Assembly (NCBI RefSeq): GCF_000429325.1
Contig: NZ_KE386885.1
Location: 399,958-463,957 of the forward strand
Origin: Fundidesulfovibrio putealis DSM 16056
GTDB taxonomy: Bacteria > Desulfobacterota > Desulfovibrionia > Desulfovibrionales > Desulfovibrionaceae
Length of the DNA: 64,000 nt
Direction of reading: 5' to 3'
The notes under the pieces were generated by a model. It was not told the DNA's origin, did no database searches, and was given only the letters and a program-made list of their open reading frames with translations. Made by a program: the position numbers and the translations under genes. Shown one piece after another: positions 18,424 to 28,286 of the stretch (its first letter is position 1; the number at the start of each line of letters is the position of its first letter).

Positions 18424-18732
18424 TTAACTGATCATGTATTCTTCGGGCGGGGTCCCGCCCTCAATGCCATCGAGAATGGCGTCGATTATGTCCGTGCTGT
18501 TGACGCCTTTGAACCACCAGTTCTCGGGCTGGACCACCAGAATAGGTCCACTCTCGCACTGTTTCAGGCAGGTGGTCCCGGTCACGAGGCAGTCGAGCCC
18601 GCGATCGATCACTTCTTCTTCAATATATTGAAGGAACCCTTCGGTCTGCTTCTGACAGACGCCCTTTTGTCCGCCTCCGCCGGTGGTGCGAAAACTCTGG
18701 CAGACGATGATCTGCCTCTGGGGGGTGGCCAT
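18424..18732 (-). CDS. thioredoxin-fold 2Fe-2S ferredoxin of the nif cluster
   Basis: The product has 102 residues. Four cysteines fit the ligand pattern of Clostridium pasteurianum-type (Shethna) 2Fe-2S ferredoxins: Cys11, Cys26, Cys55 and Cys59, with an additional Cys48. The N-terminal strand and Gly-rich loop (SFRTTGGGGQKG) and the TTCLKQCESGP turn are typical. Such ferredoxins are often encoded beside nifH and interact with or protect nitrogenase. It lies 256 bp downstream of nifH on the same strand. A weak GG-N10-GC element (18850-18868, minus strand) could give it a separate promoter. It may otherwise depend on nifH read-through. Confidence 0.85.
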   Translation of the reverse strand: MATPQRQIIVCQSFRTTGGGGQKGVCQKQTEGFLQYIEEEVIDRGLDCLVTGTTCLKQCESGPILVVQPENWWFKGVNSTDIIDAILDGIEGGTPPEEYMIS

Positions 18733-18988
18733 TTACGCTTCTCCTTGTTCTCTGTTCTCGAGTGTTCTTGATTACTGCTTCATATCGACGGTCAAACGGG
18801 CATTTTCGACTCACAGGGATCGTGCAGTACCAGGATGTGCGCGTTATCCGGCAGGACGCAAGCCAGTCCCGAGCCATGAAGGATGAACGGAGTGCCCCGC
18901 AGGAAACGATTGGATGAAGGCATCCCGCACGGCTAGGCGACTTCAAGTGATTGCACACGGTCTGCGTCATGCTTCCAAGGAGACGGCG

Positions 18989-19918
<930 letters not shown>

Positions 19919-20092
19919 TTAATTTTCAGATGGCACGCTACACAGCGCTCAGGGACATCGATGTGTGCTTTGCATGGTTACAGAGCCATCCCGGGCGAAG
20001 CCCTGTCTTTGCGCGCCTGCAGGGAAGTCTGCTTGGCACATGCTGCCCGGTTTCTGTGAAATTAAATAGATAATTCAAGCATATTGCAAAGA

Positions 20093-20281
20093 TGTTCACG
20101 ATGGAACATTCGCCAGGCCTCATGGGAACACCCTTTACCTGTCCGCTTGCCGACACCAATATAAAATATTGATATAATGATATATTGCCAATAATGAAAA
20201 ATTGCTGACGGCGGCGAGAATCTCGTGCGCTTCGAGCGCTCTTCATCCATCTATCCCTCCCCGAGTGTTCCACCACGAACA
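20093..20281. promoter_or_regulatory. three NifA upstream activator sites between nifH and nifI1
   Basis: Perfect TGT-N10-ACA elements lie at 20093-20108, 20140-20155 and 20266-20281. They are 47 and 126 bp apart. They lie 220-410 bp upstream of the nifH -24 element and 260-450 bp before the candidate nifI1 promoter at 20541. I found no other perfect copy in this intergenic region. The cluster could serve both divergent operons as one enhancer. The AT-rich stretch 20160-20200 between the second and third sites could help DNA bending. Confidence 0.65.
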
Positions 20282-20540
20282 CCTGACGCCAGAGTAGGTG
20301 CCCCACGAAGCCTTCGCGCAGGTGTCAATCTGTGCGGGGACAGTCCCTCCTGCGCCTGGCTCGCAATTTTGAAAAACATGAATATGTTCGTCATAGTTAA
20401 AGTAAATCATTTCGGGCGATTGCTTCTGTGTCCATGAGGGCGGAATTATGAAGTCGCACCGCCAACCTTCCCCGCGCCACCTGCCGTAAGTGTCTCTGGG
20501 CACGTTCCATCCGTCGCCTCGCGGCAACTCTCCACGCATC

Positions 20541-20556
20541 TGGCACACTCTTCGCA
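20541..20556 (+). promoter_or_regulatory. candidate sigma-54 promoter of the nifI1-nifN operon
   Basis: TGGCACACTCTTCGCA has a consensus -24 element and a -12 element with one mismatch; GG and GC are ten bases apart. It would leave a leader of about 235 nt before nifI1. Alternatives nearer the gene are a weaker GG-N10-GC element at 20699-20715 and an extended -10 box TGATATAAT at 20735-20743. The sequence alone does not decide between them. Confidence 0.45.
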
Positions 20557-20803
20557 CATGTACATTGCAAAATTGCAAAACAAGCAGAATAAATAGCAAA
20601 GTACATCGTATGGTGCGTTTATTTCGTCAATGTTGGGGATGCATGCGTTTTAATACAGAGGAATTTCAGGGGGGCAAGCATCTCGTAACATAGTGATGTT
20701 GGCTTGTATCCCGCATGATTACATAACAGACATGTGATATAATATTAACGTGTAACTCCAACACAATCAAGACAACAAAACTTGAGCCAGAAGGAGAGGG
20801 AAC

Positions 20804-21136
20804 ATGAATTACGTAATGATCAGGGCCATCATCCGACCCGAGAAAGCCACTGATGTTCTTGCCGCACTGATGGATGCTGGTTTCCCCGCCGCAACAAAGA
20901 TGGCCGTGTTCGGCCGCGGCAAGCAGCGGGGCATCAAGATGGGCGAGATCGTCTATGACGAACTGCCGAAGGACCAGTTGCTTCTCGTCGTTCCATCCGA
21001 GGACAAAGACATCGTGGTCAAGACCATCATGGACGTCGCTCGCACGAGCACGGCAGGGGCGTATGGCGACGGCAAGATATTCGTGTCGGGCGTCGACGAG
21101 ATCTACACCATCAGCTCCGGCAAGAGGGAAGGCTGA
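20804..21136 (+). CDS. nifI1: nitrogenase-linked PII protein NifI1
   Basis: The product has 110 residues of the GlnB/PII fold and starts MNYVMIRAIIRPEKATDVLA. The T-loop region (VFGRGKQRGIKMGEIVYDEL) lacks the uridylylated Tyr context of ordinary GlnB and is of the NifI type. In archaea and other group II/III diazotrophs, NifI1 and NifI2 form a complex that inhibits NifDK in response to ammonium through the 2-oxoglutarate/ATP ratio. AGGAG precedes the start. It begins the operon and is followed 34 bp later by nifI2. Confidence 0.93.
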   Translation: MNYVMIRAIIRPEKATDVLAALMDAGFPAATKMAVFGRGKQRGIKMGEIVYDELPKDQLLLVVPSEDKDIVVKTIMDVARTSTAGAYGDGKIFVSGVDEIYTISSGKREG

Positions 21137-21170
21137 GCCCCCCCCCAACCCAAGGATGGAGAGAAAGCAC

Positions 21171-21545
21171 ATGAAGGAAGTCATGGCCGTGGTGCGTATT
21201 AACATGATGAGCAAGACCAAGAAGGCCTTGGAGGATGCGGGAATATCCTCCTTCATGGCCAAGGACTGCCTCGGTCGCGGAGTCGGGCTCGTGGACCTCA
21301 AGACCCTGAAAGGGGCGGAGATGGGCTACGACGAAGCCATTCAGCAGTTGGGCGCGGGGCACCGCCTCATCGCCAAGCGGTTCGTGTCCGTGGTCGTGCC
21401 CGACGAACTTGTGGAGAAGACTGTGCAGGCGATCATTGCCGCCAACCAGACCGGCAACCCTGGAGACGGGAAGGTCTTCGTCCTGCCGGTTATGAATTCC
21501 ATCCGCGTCAGAACCGGTGAAGAAGGGCCTCTGACATTGGATTGA
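21171..21545 (+). CDS. nifI2: nitrogenase-linked PII protein NifI2
   Basis: The product has 124 residues from ATG at 21171 (MKEVMAVVRINMMSKTKKAL), slightly longer than NifI1 as expected. The T-loop is extended and carries GRGVGLVDLKTLKGAEMGYD. The C-terminus has the PII signature-like GDGKVFVLPV. It partners NifI1 in ammonium-dependent inhibition of dinitrogenase. A run of nine C (21138-21146) lies between the two genes. nifD follows after 34 bp, so regulator and enzyme are co-expressed. Confidence 0.93.
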   Translation: MKEVMAVVRINMMSKTKKALEDAGISSFMAKDCLGRGVGLVDLKTLKGAEMGYDEAIQQLGAGHRLIAKRFVSVVVPDELVEKTVQAIIAANQTGNPGDGKVFVLPVMNSIRVRTGEEGPLTLD

Positions 21546-21579
21546 TGAGAATTTAACCGTACCGACGGAGTAAAACATC

Positions 21580-23199
21580 ATGTTTGACATCGCGCATATG
21601 AAGTCAGAGGTCGCCAAGATACTGGAACAGTACAAAGGCAAGACGTTCAAGAACAGAAAAGGCCATGTCCTTGTGGTGGACTCTGCCGAGGCCCCGCAGG
21701 TTATCGAGGCGGACTGCCGGACCATACCAGGCATCATCACGGAACGCGGCTGTTGCTACGCAGGATGCAAGGGCGTCGTCGTAGGCCCCCTCAAGGACAC
21801 CATCGCTCTCACCCATGGCCCCATCGGCTGCGGTTATTACAGTTGGCTCACCCGCCGCAACAAGGCGCGCAAGAACGAAGGCGACGAGTTCAACTTCCTG
21901 CCTTACTGCTTTTCCACGGACATGCAGGAGACGGACGTGGTCTTCGGCGGCGAGAAGAAGCTGAAGCAGGCCATCACCGAGGTCGTGGACATCTTCAAGC
22001 CCAAGAGCATCATGATCTGCTCCACGTGCCCCGTGGGCCTGATCGGGGACGACATCAACGCCGTCGCGCGCTGGTCCGAGGAAACCTACGGCGTCCAGAC
22101 GATTTCCTACAGCTGTGAGGGCTACAAAGGCGTGAGCCAGTCAGCCGGACACCACATCGCAAACAACGGCCTCTACAAGAACATCATCGGCACCGGCACT
22201 GACCCTTCCGTCAAGAAGCAGTACTCCATCAACATCCTGGGCGAGTACAACATCGGCGGCGACGGATGGGAGATTGAAAGGATTCTGAATGCCCTGGGCT
22301 ACAACATTCTGGCCATGATGTCCGGTGACGGTTCCGTTGAGCGTCTGCGCAACGCGCACCTGGCTGACCTCAACCTGGTGCAGTGCCACCGCTCCACCAA
22401 CTACAACGCGGAGCTGCTGCGGGACACCTACGGCACGGACTGGGTAAAGGTGAACTTCCTAGGCGTGCGCAGCACCATCCAGTCCCTACGGGACGTGGCC
22501 CTGTACTTCGGAGACCCGGACCTTATCGCCCGCACCGAAGAGTTCATCTACAAGGAACTGGAAGCCATCGAGCCTGAGATCGAAAAGTACAAGAAGGTCT
22601 GCCAGGGCAAAACCGTGGCGCTCTTCGTAGGCGGCTCCCGGGCCAACTTCTTCCAGGGGCTCTTCGAGGAGATCGGCATGGAGACAGTGCTGGCTGGCTT
22701 CGAATTCGCCCACCGCGACGACTACGAGGGCCGCGAGGTCATCCCCACCATCAAGGAAAACGCGGACAACAAGAACATCGAAAGCCTGACCGCGAAGCGC
22801 GATGAGAAGAGGTACCGGGTCCTTCTTTCCCAGGAGAAGTATGAAGAACTCGAAAAGAAAATGGAACTCAACGACTTCAAGGGCATGATCAAGATCATGA
22901 AGGACGGCAGCGTGGTGGTGGACGACATCAACCATTACGAGATCGAGTCGTTCATGAAGGTGCTCAAGCCGGACCTGTTCGGTTCGGGAATCAAGGAGAA
23001 GTACGTCATCCACAAGATGGGCACGCTCTCCAAGCAAATCCACTCCTATGACTACAGCGGCCCCTTCGCCGGTTTCAAAGGAGCGGTGATCTTCGCGCGG
23101 GATGTGGCCATGGGCCTCACCGCGCCCGTCTGGAGCATGGTCAAGCCGAAATGGAAGGCCGAGCCCGCACCCAAAAGCTTCGTGGAGGAGGTACGTTAG
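21580..23199 (+). CDS. nifD: nitrogenase molybdenum-iron protein alpha chain NifD
   Basis: The product has 539 residues. P-cluster ligands fit Cys58 (ERGCCYAG), Cys84 (GPIGCGYYS) and Cys150 (CSTCPVGLIGDD). FeMo-cofactor ligands are Cys269 (VQCHRSTNY) and His488 (IHSYDYSGP). Gln187 and His191 (VSQSAGHHIANN) line the active site. An insertion of about 50 residues around 380-435, rich in Lys and Glu, is the hallmark of the Clostridium-like (group II/III) NifD and accounts for the extra length over Azotobacter NifD. These conserved His/Cys/Gln residues and the nifE/nifN partners indicate a molybdenum enzyme and not a vanadium or iron-only one. Confidence 0.97.
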   Translation: MFDIAHMKSEVAKILEQYKGKTFKNRKGHVLVVDSAEAPQVIEADCRTIPGIITERGCCYAGCKGVVVGPLKDTIALTHGPIGCGYYSWLTRRNKARKNEGDEFNFLPYCFSTDMQETDVVFGGEKKLKQAITEVVDIFKPKSIMICSTCPVGLIGDDINAVARWSEETYGVQTISYSCEGYKGVSQSAGHHIANNGLYKNIIGTGTDPSVKKQYSINILGEYNIGGDGWEIERILNALGYNILAMMSGDGSVERLRNAHLADLNLVQCHRSTNYNAELLRDTYGTDWVKVNFLGVRSTIQSLRDVALYFGDPDLIARTEEFIYKELEAIEPEIEKYKKVCQGKTVALFVGGSRANFFQGLFEEIGMETVLAGFEFAHRDDYEGREVIPTIKENADNKNIESLTAKRDEKRYRVLLSQEKYEELEKKMELNDFKGMIKIMKDGSVVVDDINHYEIESFMKVLKPDLFGSGIKEKYVIHKMGTLSKQIHSYDYSGPFAGFKGAVIFARDVAMGLTAPVWSMVKPKWKAEPAPKSFVEEVR

Positions 23200-23201
23200 T
23201 C

Positions 23202-24563
23202 ATGCTCGACCATACGCCTAAAGAAATCAAGGAGCGCGAAGCGCTCGTCATCAACCCGGCCAAAACCTGTCAGCCGCTGGGGGCCACCTACGCCGCCCTG
23301 GGCATTCACCGCTGCCTGCCCCACAGCCACGGCTCTCAGGGCTGCCAGATGTACTTCCGTGGGCACCTGAACCGCCATTTCCGGGAACCCGCCGAGGCAT
23401 CGACCAGTTCCTTCACAGAAGGAGCATGCGTGTTCGGCGGCATGGCCAACCTGAAGACAGCCATCCAGAACGTGTTCAACCTCTACGACCCGGACATGAT
23501 AGCCATCCACACCACCTGTCTGTCCGAAACCATCGGCGACGACCTGCCGACGATCATCAAGTCCTCGGAAAAGCCCGAGGGGAAACTGGTCATCCACGCC
23601 AACACCCCGAGCTACGTGGGTTCCCACATCACGGGCTTTTCCAACATGACCGCTGCCACCATCAAATACCTCAGCGAGAACAGCGGCACCCCAAACAACA
23701 AACTCCTGATCGTGCCGGGCTTTGTCAACCCTGGCGACATGCGTGAAATCAAACGGATCCTCAAGGCGATGGGCGTGGACTACACCATGCTGCCCGACAC
23801 CTCCGGCGTGATGGACGCGCCCCTCACCGGCAACTACCACATCTTCCCCCAGGGAGGGACGAGGATTCCCGACATCATCGACGCCGGGAACTGCCTGGCC
23901 TCCATCGGCCTTGGTGATTACGCCTCGGGCGCGGCCTGCAAGGAGCTTGAGAACAAGTGCGAGGTTCCCTCCAACATCATGGACACGCCCATGAGCATTG
24001 ACGTTATGGACGACCTGCTCATGCTCATCTCCAGGCTCACGGGAAAGGAGATCCCCGCCGAGATGGAAGAGGAACGGGGCCAGGTCATCGACATGATGGC
24101 CGACCTGCACCAACACTACTTCGGCAAGCGTGTGGCCATCTTCGGCGACCCGGACATCATGATCGGCTTGACCAACTTCCTGCTCGAACTGGGGATGATC
24201 CCCGCCTTTGTCCTGACCGGAACGCCCACCGCAAAGTTTGAGAAGAGGATTGACGCTCTTTTCCAGAAGTACGGGGTGCAAGGCAAAGCCAAGGCGGCCG
24301 GGGACCTGTTCTCCCTGCACCAGTGGATCAAAAATGAACCCGTGGATCTGCTGATAGGCAACACCTACGGGAAATACATCGCCCGCGCCGAGGATATTCC
24401 CTTCGTCCGCGTTGGCTTTCCCATCATGGACAGGGGGGTGCACTCCTACCAGCCCATCGTAGGCTACCGAGGCCTCACCCGCCTCCTGGAGATGATGGGC
24501 AACGCCTTGCTGGAACGCCAGGAGAGGGACTCACTGGACGAGGACATCGAACTGATCATGTAG
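23202..24563 (+). CDS. nifK: nitrogenase molybdenum-iron protein beta chain NifK
   Basis: The start is ATG at 23202, two bases after the nifD stop, giving 453 residues. P-cluster ligands Cys23 (KTCQPLGA), Cys48 (GSQGCQMYFRGHL) and Cys106 (HTTCLSETIGDD) are present. The N-terminus is about 50 residues shorter than in Azotobacter NifK, as usual for group II/III enzymes whose NifD carries the large insertion. The upstream in-frame ATG at 23151 lies inside nifD and is rejected. Together with NifD it forms the alpha2beta2 dinitrogenase. Confidence 0.97.
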   Translation: MLDHTPKEIKEREALVINPAKTCQPLGATYAALGIHRCLPHSHGSQGCQMYFRGHLNRHFREPAEASTSSFTEGACVFGGMANLKTAIQNVFNLYDPDMIAIHTTCLSETIGDDLPTIIKSSEKPEGKLVIHANTPSYVGSHITGFSNMTAATIKYLSENSGTPNNKLLIVPGFVNPGDMREIKRILKAMGVDYTMLPDTSGVMDAPLTGNYHIFPQGGTRIPDIIDAGNCLASIGLGDYASGAACKELENKCEVPSNIMDTPMSIDVMDDLLMLISRLTGKEIPAEMEEERGQVIDMMADLHQHYFGKRVAIFGDPDIMIGLTNFLLELGMIPAFVLTGTPTAKFEKRIDALFQKYGVQGKAKAAGDLFSLHQWIKNEPVDLLIGNTYGKYIARAEDIPFVRVGFPIMDRGVHSYQPIVGYRGLTRLLEMMGNALLERQERDSLDEDIELIM

Positions 24564-24714
24564 CGGCACGACGTCTCGTCTGACAAGCCGTCCACTTCCC
24601 GGCTGCACCGGCCCGAGGACAGGCCCTGGCGGAAATCCGCCTGGGCCACCTCGTCTCCGCAAGGCCAGGGCGCATGGCGCGGCTTTCAACACATGCCATA
24701 CAAAGGAGCTCGAC

Positions 24715-25119
24715 ATGCGGGTTATTGTCGCCACAGAAGATAAAGTGACGCTGAACGGGCATTTCGCCATCGCGGAATATTTCATGTTCTACGATATCAC
24801 GGAGACCGACTGCACGTTCGTCAAGGAGGCGAGGTTCATACCCAAGGACGACACGCCGGAGTCCAAGATCAGCGGCAGGAAGCCTTTTGGCATCGACGAA
24901 CGTATCGACGCCATACAGGGCGCGGACGTCATCTTCGTCTCGGCCATCGGCGGCCCCATCGCGGACAAGGTCATCGCGGCCAATGTGTACCCCATCGAGA
25001 TGAACGCGCCCGAAGCCATCGACACGTCCCTCTCCAAGCTGCAGGCGCTCATGCGGGGCAAGCAGCCGCTCTGGCTGCAACGGATCCTGAAGCACGACTT
25101 CGGCTACCAGGGCAACTGA
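24715..25119 (+). CDS. nifX: NifX/NifB-domain cofactor-carrier protein
   Basis: The product has 134 residues of the dinitrogenase iron-molybdenum cofactor family (MRVIVATEDKVTLNGHFAIA). The GHFA motif matches the family's Gly-His-Phe signature near the N-terminus, and the end of the domain reads VIFVSAIGGPIADKVIAANV. Members (NifX, NifY, the C-terminus of NifB) carry NifB-co or FeMo-co between assembly steps. AAGGAG precedes the ATG. It lies between nifK and nifE, a common place for NifX. The 150 bp before it is the longest gap in the operon but shows no promoter I can support. The exact subfamily is not certain. Confidence 0.82.
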   Translation: MRVIVATEDKVTLNGHFAIAEYFMFYDITETDCTFVKEARFIPKDDTPESKISGRKPFGIDERIDAIQGADVIFVSAIGGPIADKVIAANVYPIEMNAPEAIDTSLSKLQALMRGKQPLWLQRILKHDFGYQGN

Positions 25120-25163
25120 GCGTCTTGGCTCCGTTTTTAACAACGCCACGCCCAGAGGGTTTT

Positions 25164-26546
25164 ATGGACGATTCAGCAGAGCTGCTCCTTGATGTGAAAG
25201 ATGTCCTTGAAGAGCGGAAGTCGCGCATTCTGGTCAAATCCATTGGAGGATGCGACGGCGGCGGCATCCGCTGCGACAGGGAAACCATCGCCGGTTCAAT
25301 CAGCCAGCGGGCGTGCGTCTACTGCGGCGCGCGGGTGGTGCTCAACCCCATCACCGACGCCGTGCACTTGGTGCACGGCCCCATCGGCTGCGCCAGCTAT
25401 ACCTGGGACCTGCGCGGAAGCCTCACGAGCGACTCCAACCTGTTCAGGAACAGCTTCTCGACCGACTTGCGCGAAAAGGATGTGATATTCGGCGGCGAGA
25501 AGAAGCTGGCCGCAGCAATCGACGAGATCATTGAGGGCTACACCCCCAGGCCCAAGCTCATCTTTGTTTACGCCACGTGCGTGGTGGGGGTCATCGGAGA
25601 CGACATCGAGGCAGTGTGCCGCCAGAAAGAGGCCCAGCACGGCGTGCGAGTCATCCCGGTGAAGTCCAGCGGGTTCGTGGGCGCAAAGCCCATGGGCTAC
25701 AAGCTCGCCTGCGGCGCGCTGCTTGAACTCATGGGTGACGCCAAGCAGGAGCAGAAGCCCGGCGTGAACATCCTGGGCGACTACAACCACGGCGGCGAGA
25801 TATGGATCATCGAGGGATACCTGCGCAAAATCGGGGTCAATGTGGTCGCGCGCATTACCGGCGACTCCTCCTACGAGCAACTGATCAAGGCTCCCAGCGC
25901 CACGCTCAACATCGTGGAGTGTTCCGGCTCCATGGCCTACCTGAGCCAGCAGATGGAAAAGAAGTTCGGCATCCCTTCGTTGAAGGTCCGCTTCATCGGC
26001 TATCAGGACATCAAGAGTTCCCTGGTGCAGATCGCGGAGTACATAGGGGGGCAGGAGTTGGTGGACCGGGCTTTGCGACTGGTGGAACAGGAAGAGGCCA
26101 GGGTTGAGCCGATCATCAGCGAATACCGCAAGAAGCTAGCGGGAAAGACCGCTGCCGTATGCGTGGGCGGCACCTACAAGGCCATCGCCATGATCCAGCT
26201 TCTCAAGGAATTCGGGGTCAAGACCGTGCTCATCGGCACACAGCACGGGAGCGTCGAGGACTACAGGGTCATCAACGACTTTTCAGTCGAGGGCGCGGTC
26301 ATCATCAACGACACGTCGCCTACGGAAATCGAGAAGTACGTCAGGGAGTTCAAGCCCGACCTGTTCGTGGGCAACGTTAAAGAGCGCACCCTGGCCCTGA
26401 AGATGGGTATCCCCTTCGTGGATTTCAATCACGATCGCAAATACCCCATGACCACCTACGAGGGCATGATCAACTTCATCCGCGAACTCGATCTCACGTC
26501 CAACAGCCCCGTGTGGAAATGGGCAAACACGGACCCTTTGGTCTAG
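25164..26546 (+). CDS. nifE: FeMo-cofactor scaffold protein NifE
   Basis: The ATG at 25164 (MDDSAELLLDVKDVLEERKS) with AGAGGG upstream gives 460 residues; the frame is open further upstream but has no better start. The product is a NifD paralogue. It has Cys51 (QRACVYCGAR), Cys76 (HGPIGCASYTWDLRGS) and YATCVVGVIGDD for an Fe-S cluster. Cys37 in the N-terminal segment is at the position of the cysteine that holds the cofactor precursor in NifE. With NifN it forms the scaffold on which NifB-co is converted to FeMo-co. Confidence 0.95.
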   Translation: MDDSAELLLDVKDVLEERKSRILVKSIGGCDGGGIRCDRETIAGSISQRACVYCGARVVLNPITDAVHLVHGPIGCASYTWDLRGSLTSDSNLFRNSFSTDLREKDVIFGGEKKLAAAIDEIIEGYTPRPKLIFVYATCVVGVIGDDIEAVCRQKEAQHGVRVIPVKSSGFVGAKPMGYKLACGALLELMGDAKQEQKPGVNILGDYNHGGEIWIIEGYLRKIGVNVVARITGDSSYEQLIKAPSATLNIVECSGSMAYLSQQMEKKFGIPSLKVRFIGYQDIKSSLVQIAEYIGGQELVDRALRLVEQEEARVEPIISEYRKKLAGKTAAVCVGGTYKAIAMIQLLKEFGVKTVLIGTQHGSVEDYRVINDFSVEGAVIINDTSPTEIEKYVREFKPDLFVGNVKERTLALKMGIPFVDFNHDRKYPMTTYEGMINFIRELDLTSNSPVWKWANTDPLV

Positions 26547-26584
26547 GTCCGGGATACCATGCCTGAAGCGACAAGGAAGCGCAT

Positions 26585-27961
26585 ATGAAGACACGCAACT
26601 TCGTCAATCTGAACGTCAATCCGTGCAAGATGTGCATGCCCATGGGGGCGGCCATCGCGCTTCGCGGCATAGAGAACAGCATGATGATGCTCCACGGCTC
26701 CCAGGGGTGCAACGCCTACCTGCGCACGCACCTGACAACGCACTTCTCGGAGCCCATGGACATCGCCTCTTCGTCCCTGCACGAAAATGCCACCATCTAC
26801 GGTGGCGGGGCCAACCTCAAAAAGGGACTCCAGAACCTGATCCGTATTTACAATCCGACCTTCATCGGCATCGCCACCACCTGCCTGGCCGAGACCATAG
26901 GGGAGGACGTTGAGAGGATCGCCAAGGAATTCAGGGCCGAGAACGACCTGGGGGCAGTCAACATCATCGCCACCAACACGCCAGGATACGGCGGCACCTT
27001 ATGCGAAGGGTATTTCACGACGCTTCGCGACATCCTCCGCCACGTGGTGCGCCCATCGGACCGCCATGACCGCGTGAACGTGGTCATGGCCCACGTCAGT
27101 CCGGGGGACGTGCGCAACATAAAGTCCATGCTGCAAGCCTTTGGCATCGACGCCATCATGTTCCCGGACATATCCACTACCTTCGACGCCCCCTTCTCCC
27201 GGGATTTCAGCAGGATTCCCAAGGGAGGGACGCCCCATGCGGACATCGCCGCCATGTCCGGGGCCAGGGCGACCATAGAGATCGGCGCGGCCATTCCGGA
27301 GCAAATCTCACCGGGCAGGTACCTTGAAGATCAGTTCGGCGTGCCGCTTGTGCGCAGCCCCATTCCCATCGGTGTGGCGCACTGCGACAGCTTCATGCAG
27401 GTTCTCTCAAGCCTCTCCGGGCGGGCGACGCCCGTGCAGTTCCAGGAAGATCGGGGCAAGCTGGTGGACGGCATGATCGACATGCACAAGACCAGCGGCG
27501 AGATACGGGCGCTTGTCTATGGCGACCCGGACCAGGTCTACTCGGTGGCAAGCCTGTGCGTGGAGAACGGCATAACGCCCGCAGTCCTCGGCACAGGCTC
27601 AGTAAGCAAGGCTTATCGCGGGTTGCTGGACAAGCTGCTGGAGCATGCCGGGATGGCGTCCACGATCCTGGATGACACGGACTTCGAGACCCTCGAACAT
27701 CACACGCTCAAAAACGAGGTCAACCTCGTGGTGGGGAACTCCGCCGGGAAGCAGCTGACCGAAAAGTACGGCCTCCCTCCCGTGAGGATTGGCTTCCCCA
27801 TCAATGACAGGTTCGGCGGCCAACGGTTGGTGTATACCGGCTATTCTGGCTCGCTGAAGCTCCTGGACGACATGGTCAACGCAGTCCTGGCGAAGAAATT
27901 CGGGATGCACCGCGTGGACATGCTGGAGAAGTACCACCGGGTGGAGGAGCCTGCGATCTGA
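26585..27961 (+). CDS. nifN: FeMo-cofactor scaffold protein NifN
   Basis: The product has 458 residues and is a NifK paralogue (VNPCKMCMPMGAAIALRGIE, MLHGSQGCNAYLRTHL, TTCLAETIGED). The three cysteine boxes of the scaffold cluster are retained. It ends like a plain NifN, without the fused NifB domain seen in some organisms. It is the last nif structural gene of the operon and is followed by a stem-loop. No nifB follows, although many Desulfovibrio nif clusters have nifB after nifEN. Confidence 0.94.
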   Translation: MKTRNFVNLNVNPCKMCMPMGAAIALRGIENSMMMLHGSQGCNAYLRTHLTTHFSEPMDIASSSLHENATIYGGGANLKKGLQNLIRIYNPTFIGIATTCLAETIGEDVERIAKEFRAENDLGAVNIIATNTPGYGGTLCEGYFTTLRDILRHVVRPSDRHDRVNVVMAHVSPGDVRNIKSMLQAFGIDAIMFPDISTTFDAPFSRDFSRIPKGGTPHADIAAMSGARATIEIGAAIPEQISPGRYLEDQFGVPLVRSPIPIGVAHCDSFMQVLSSLSGRATPVQFQEDRGKLVDGMIDMHKTSGEIRALVYGDPDQVYSVASLCVENGITPAVLGTGSVSKAYRGLLDKLLEHAGMASTILDDTDFETLEHHTLKNEVNLVVGNSAGKQLTEKYGLPPVRIGFPINDRFGGQRLVYTGYSGSLKLLDDMVNAVLAKKFGMHRVDMLEKYHRVEEPAI

Positions 27962-27996
27962 TCGGCCGTTGCCCATCTCTCAGGTAACAATTCAGG

Positions 27997-28022
27997 GAGG
28001 CTCCCCGGAAGCGGGGGGCCTC
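27997..28022 (+). terminator. stem-loop after nifN
   Basis: GAGGCTCCCCG (27997-28007) pairs with CGGGGGGCCTC (28012-28022) with one bulge. It lies 36 bp after the nifN stop. Only a weak T-rich tail (GTGTTTG) follows, so termination may be partial. The next gene has its own sigma-54 promoter, which fits a unit boundary here. Confidence 0.5.
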
Positions 28023-28177
28023 TCAGTGTTTGAACCGTACCCGCATGTCCGGACAGGTCGCGAGCATGGAACATAATTGTTTGATTTTTATGTTTTTGTA
28101 AACATATTTGTGGTCCTGATTTGTGATGAATTCGTGACGATAACTACCTGACATCAATGGATTACTGGCTTTCAGAT

Positions 28178-28195
28178 TCTGGCGCACTCTTTGCT
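28178..28195 (+). promoter_or_regulatory. sigma-54 promoter of the AnfO-like/ABC transporter unit
   Basis: TCTGGCGCACTCTTTGCT has GG (28181-28182), ten bases, GC (28193-28194) and a good -12 TTTGCT. It precedes the likely start codon at 28287 by about 80 nt after the transcription start. No perfect TGT-N10-ACA lies in the 200 bp upstream. Confidence 0.6.
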
Positions 28196-28286
28196 GAATG
28201 AAGAGGAAGCTGCCCCCGCCCGCCCTGGAGATTGGACTTCGGGAGACGCGCCAAGCTCTGGACGACTGAGTGTGAAGGAACGCCAC

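Noticed and set aside
19930-20052. Further TGGCAC elements as sigma-54 promoters (19931 and 20034)
   Set aside because: Neither has GC ten bases after GG, so the -12 element is missing.
28191-28286. TTG start of the AnfO-like gene at 28191
   Set aside because: It overlaps the -12 box of the sigma-54 promoter and has no ribosome-binding site. The ATG at 28287 has one.
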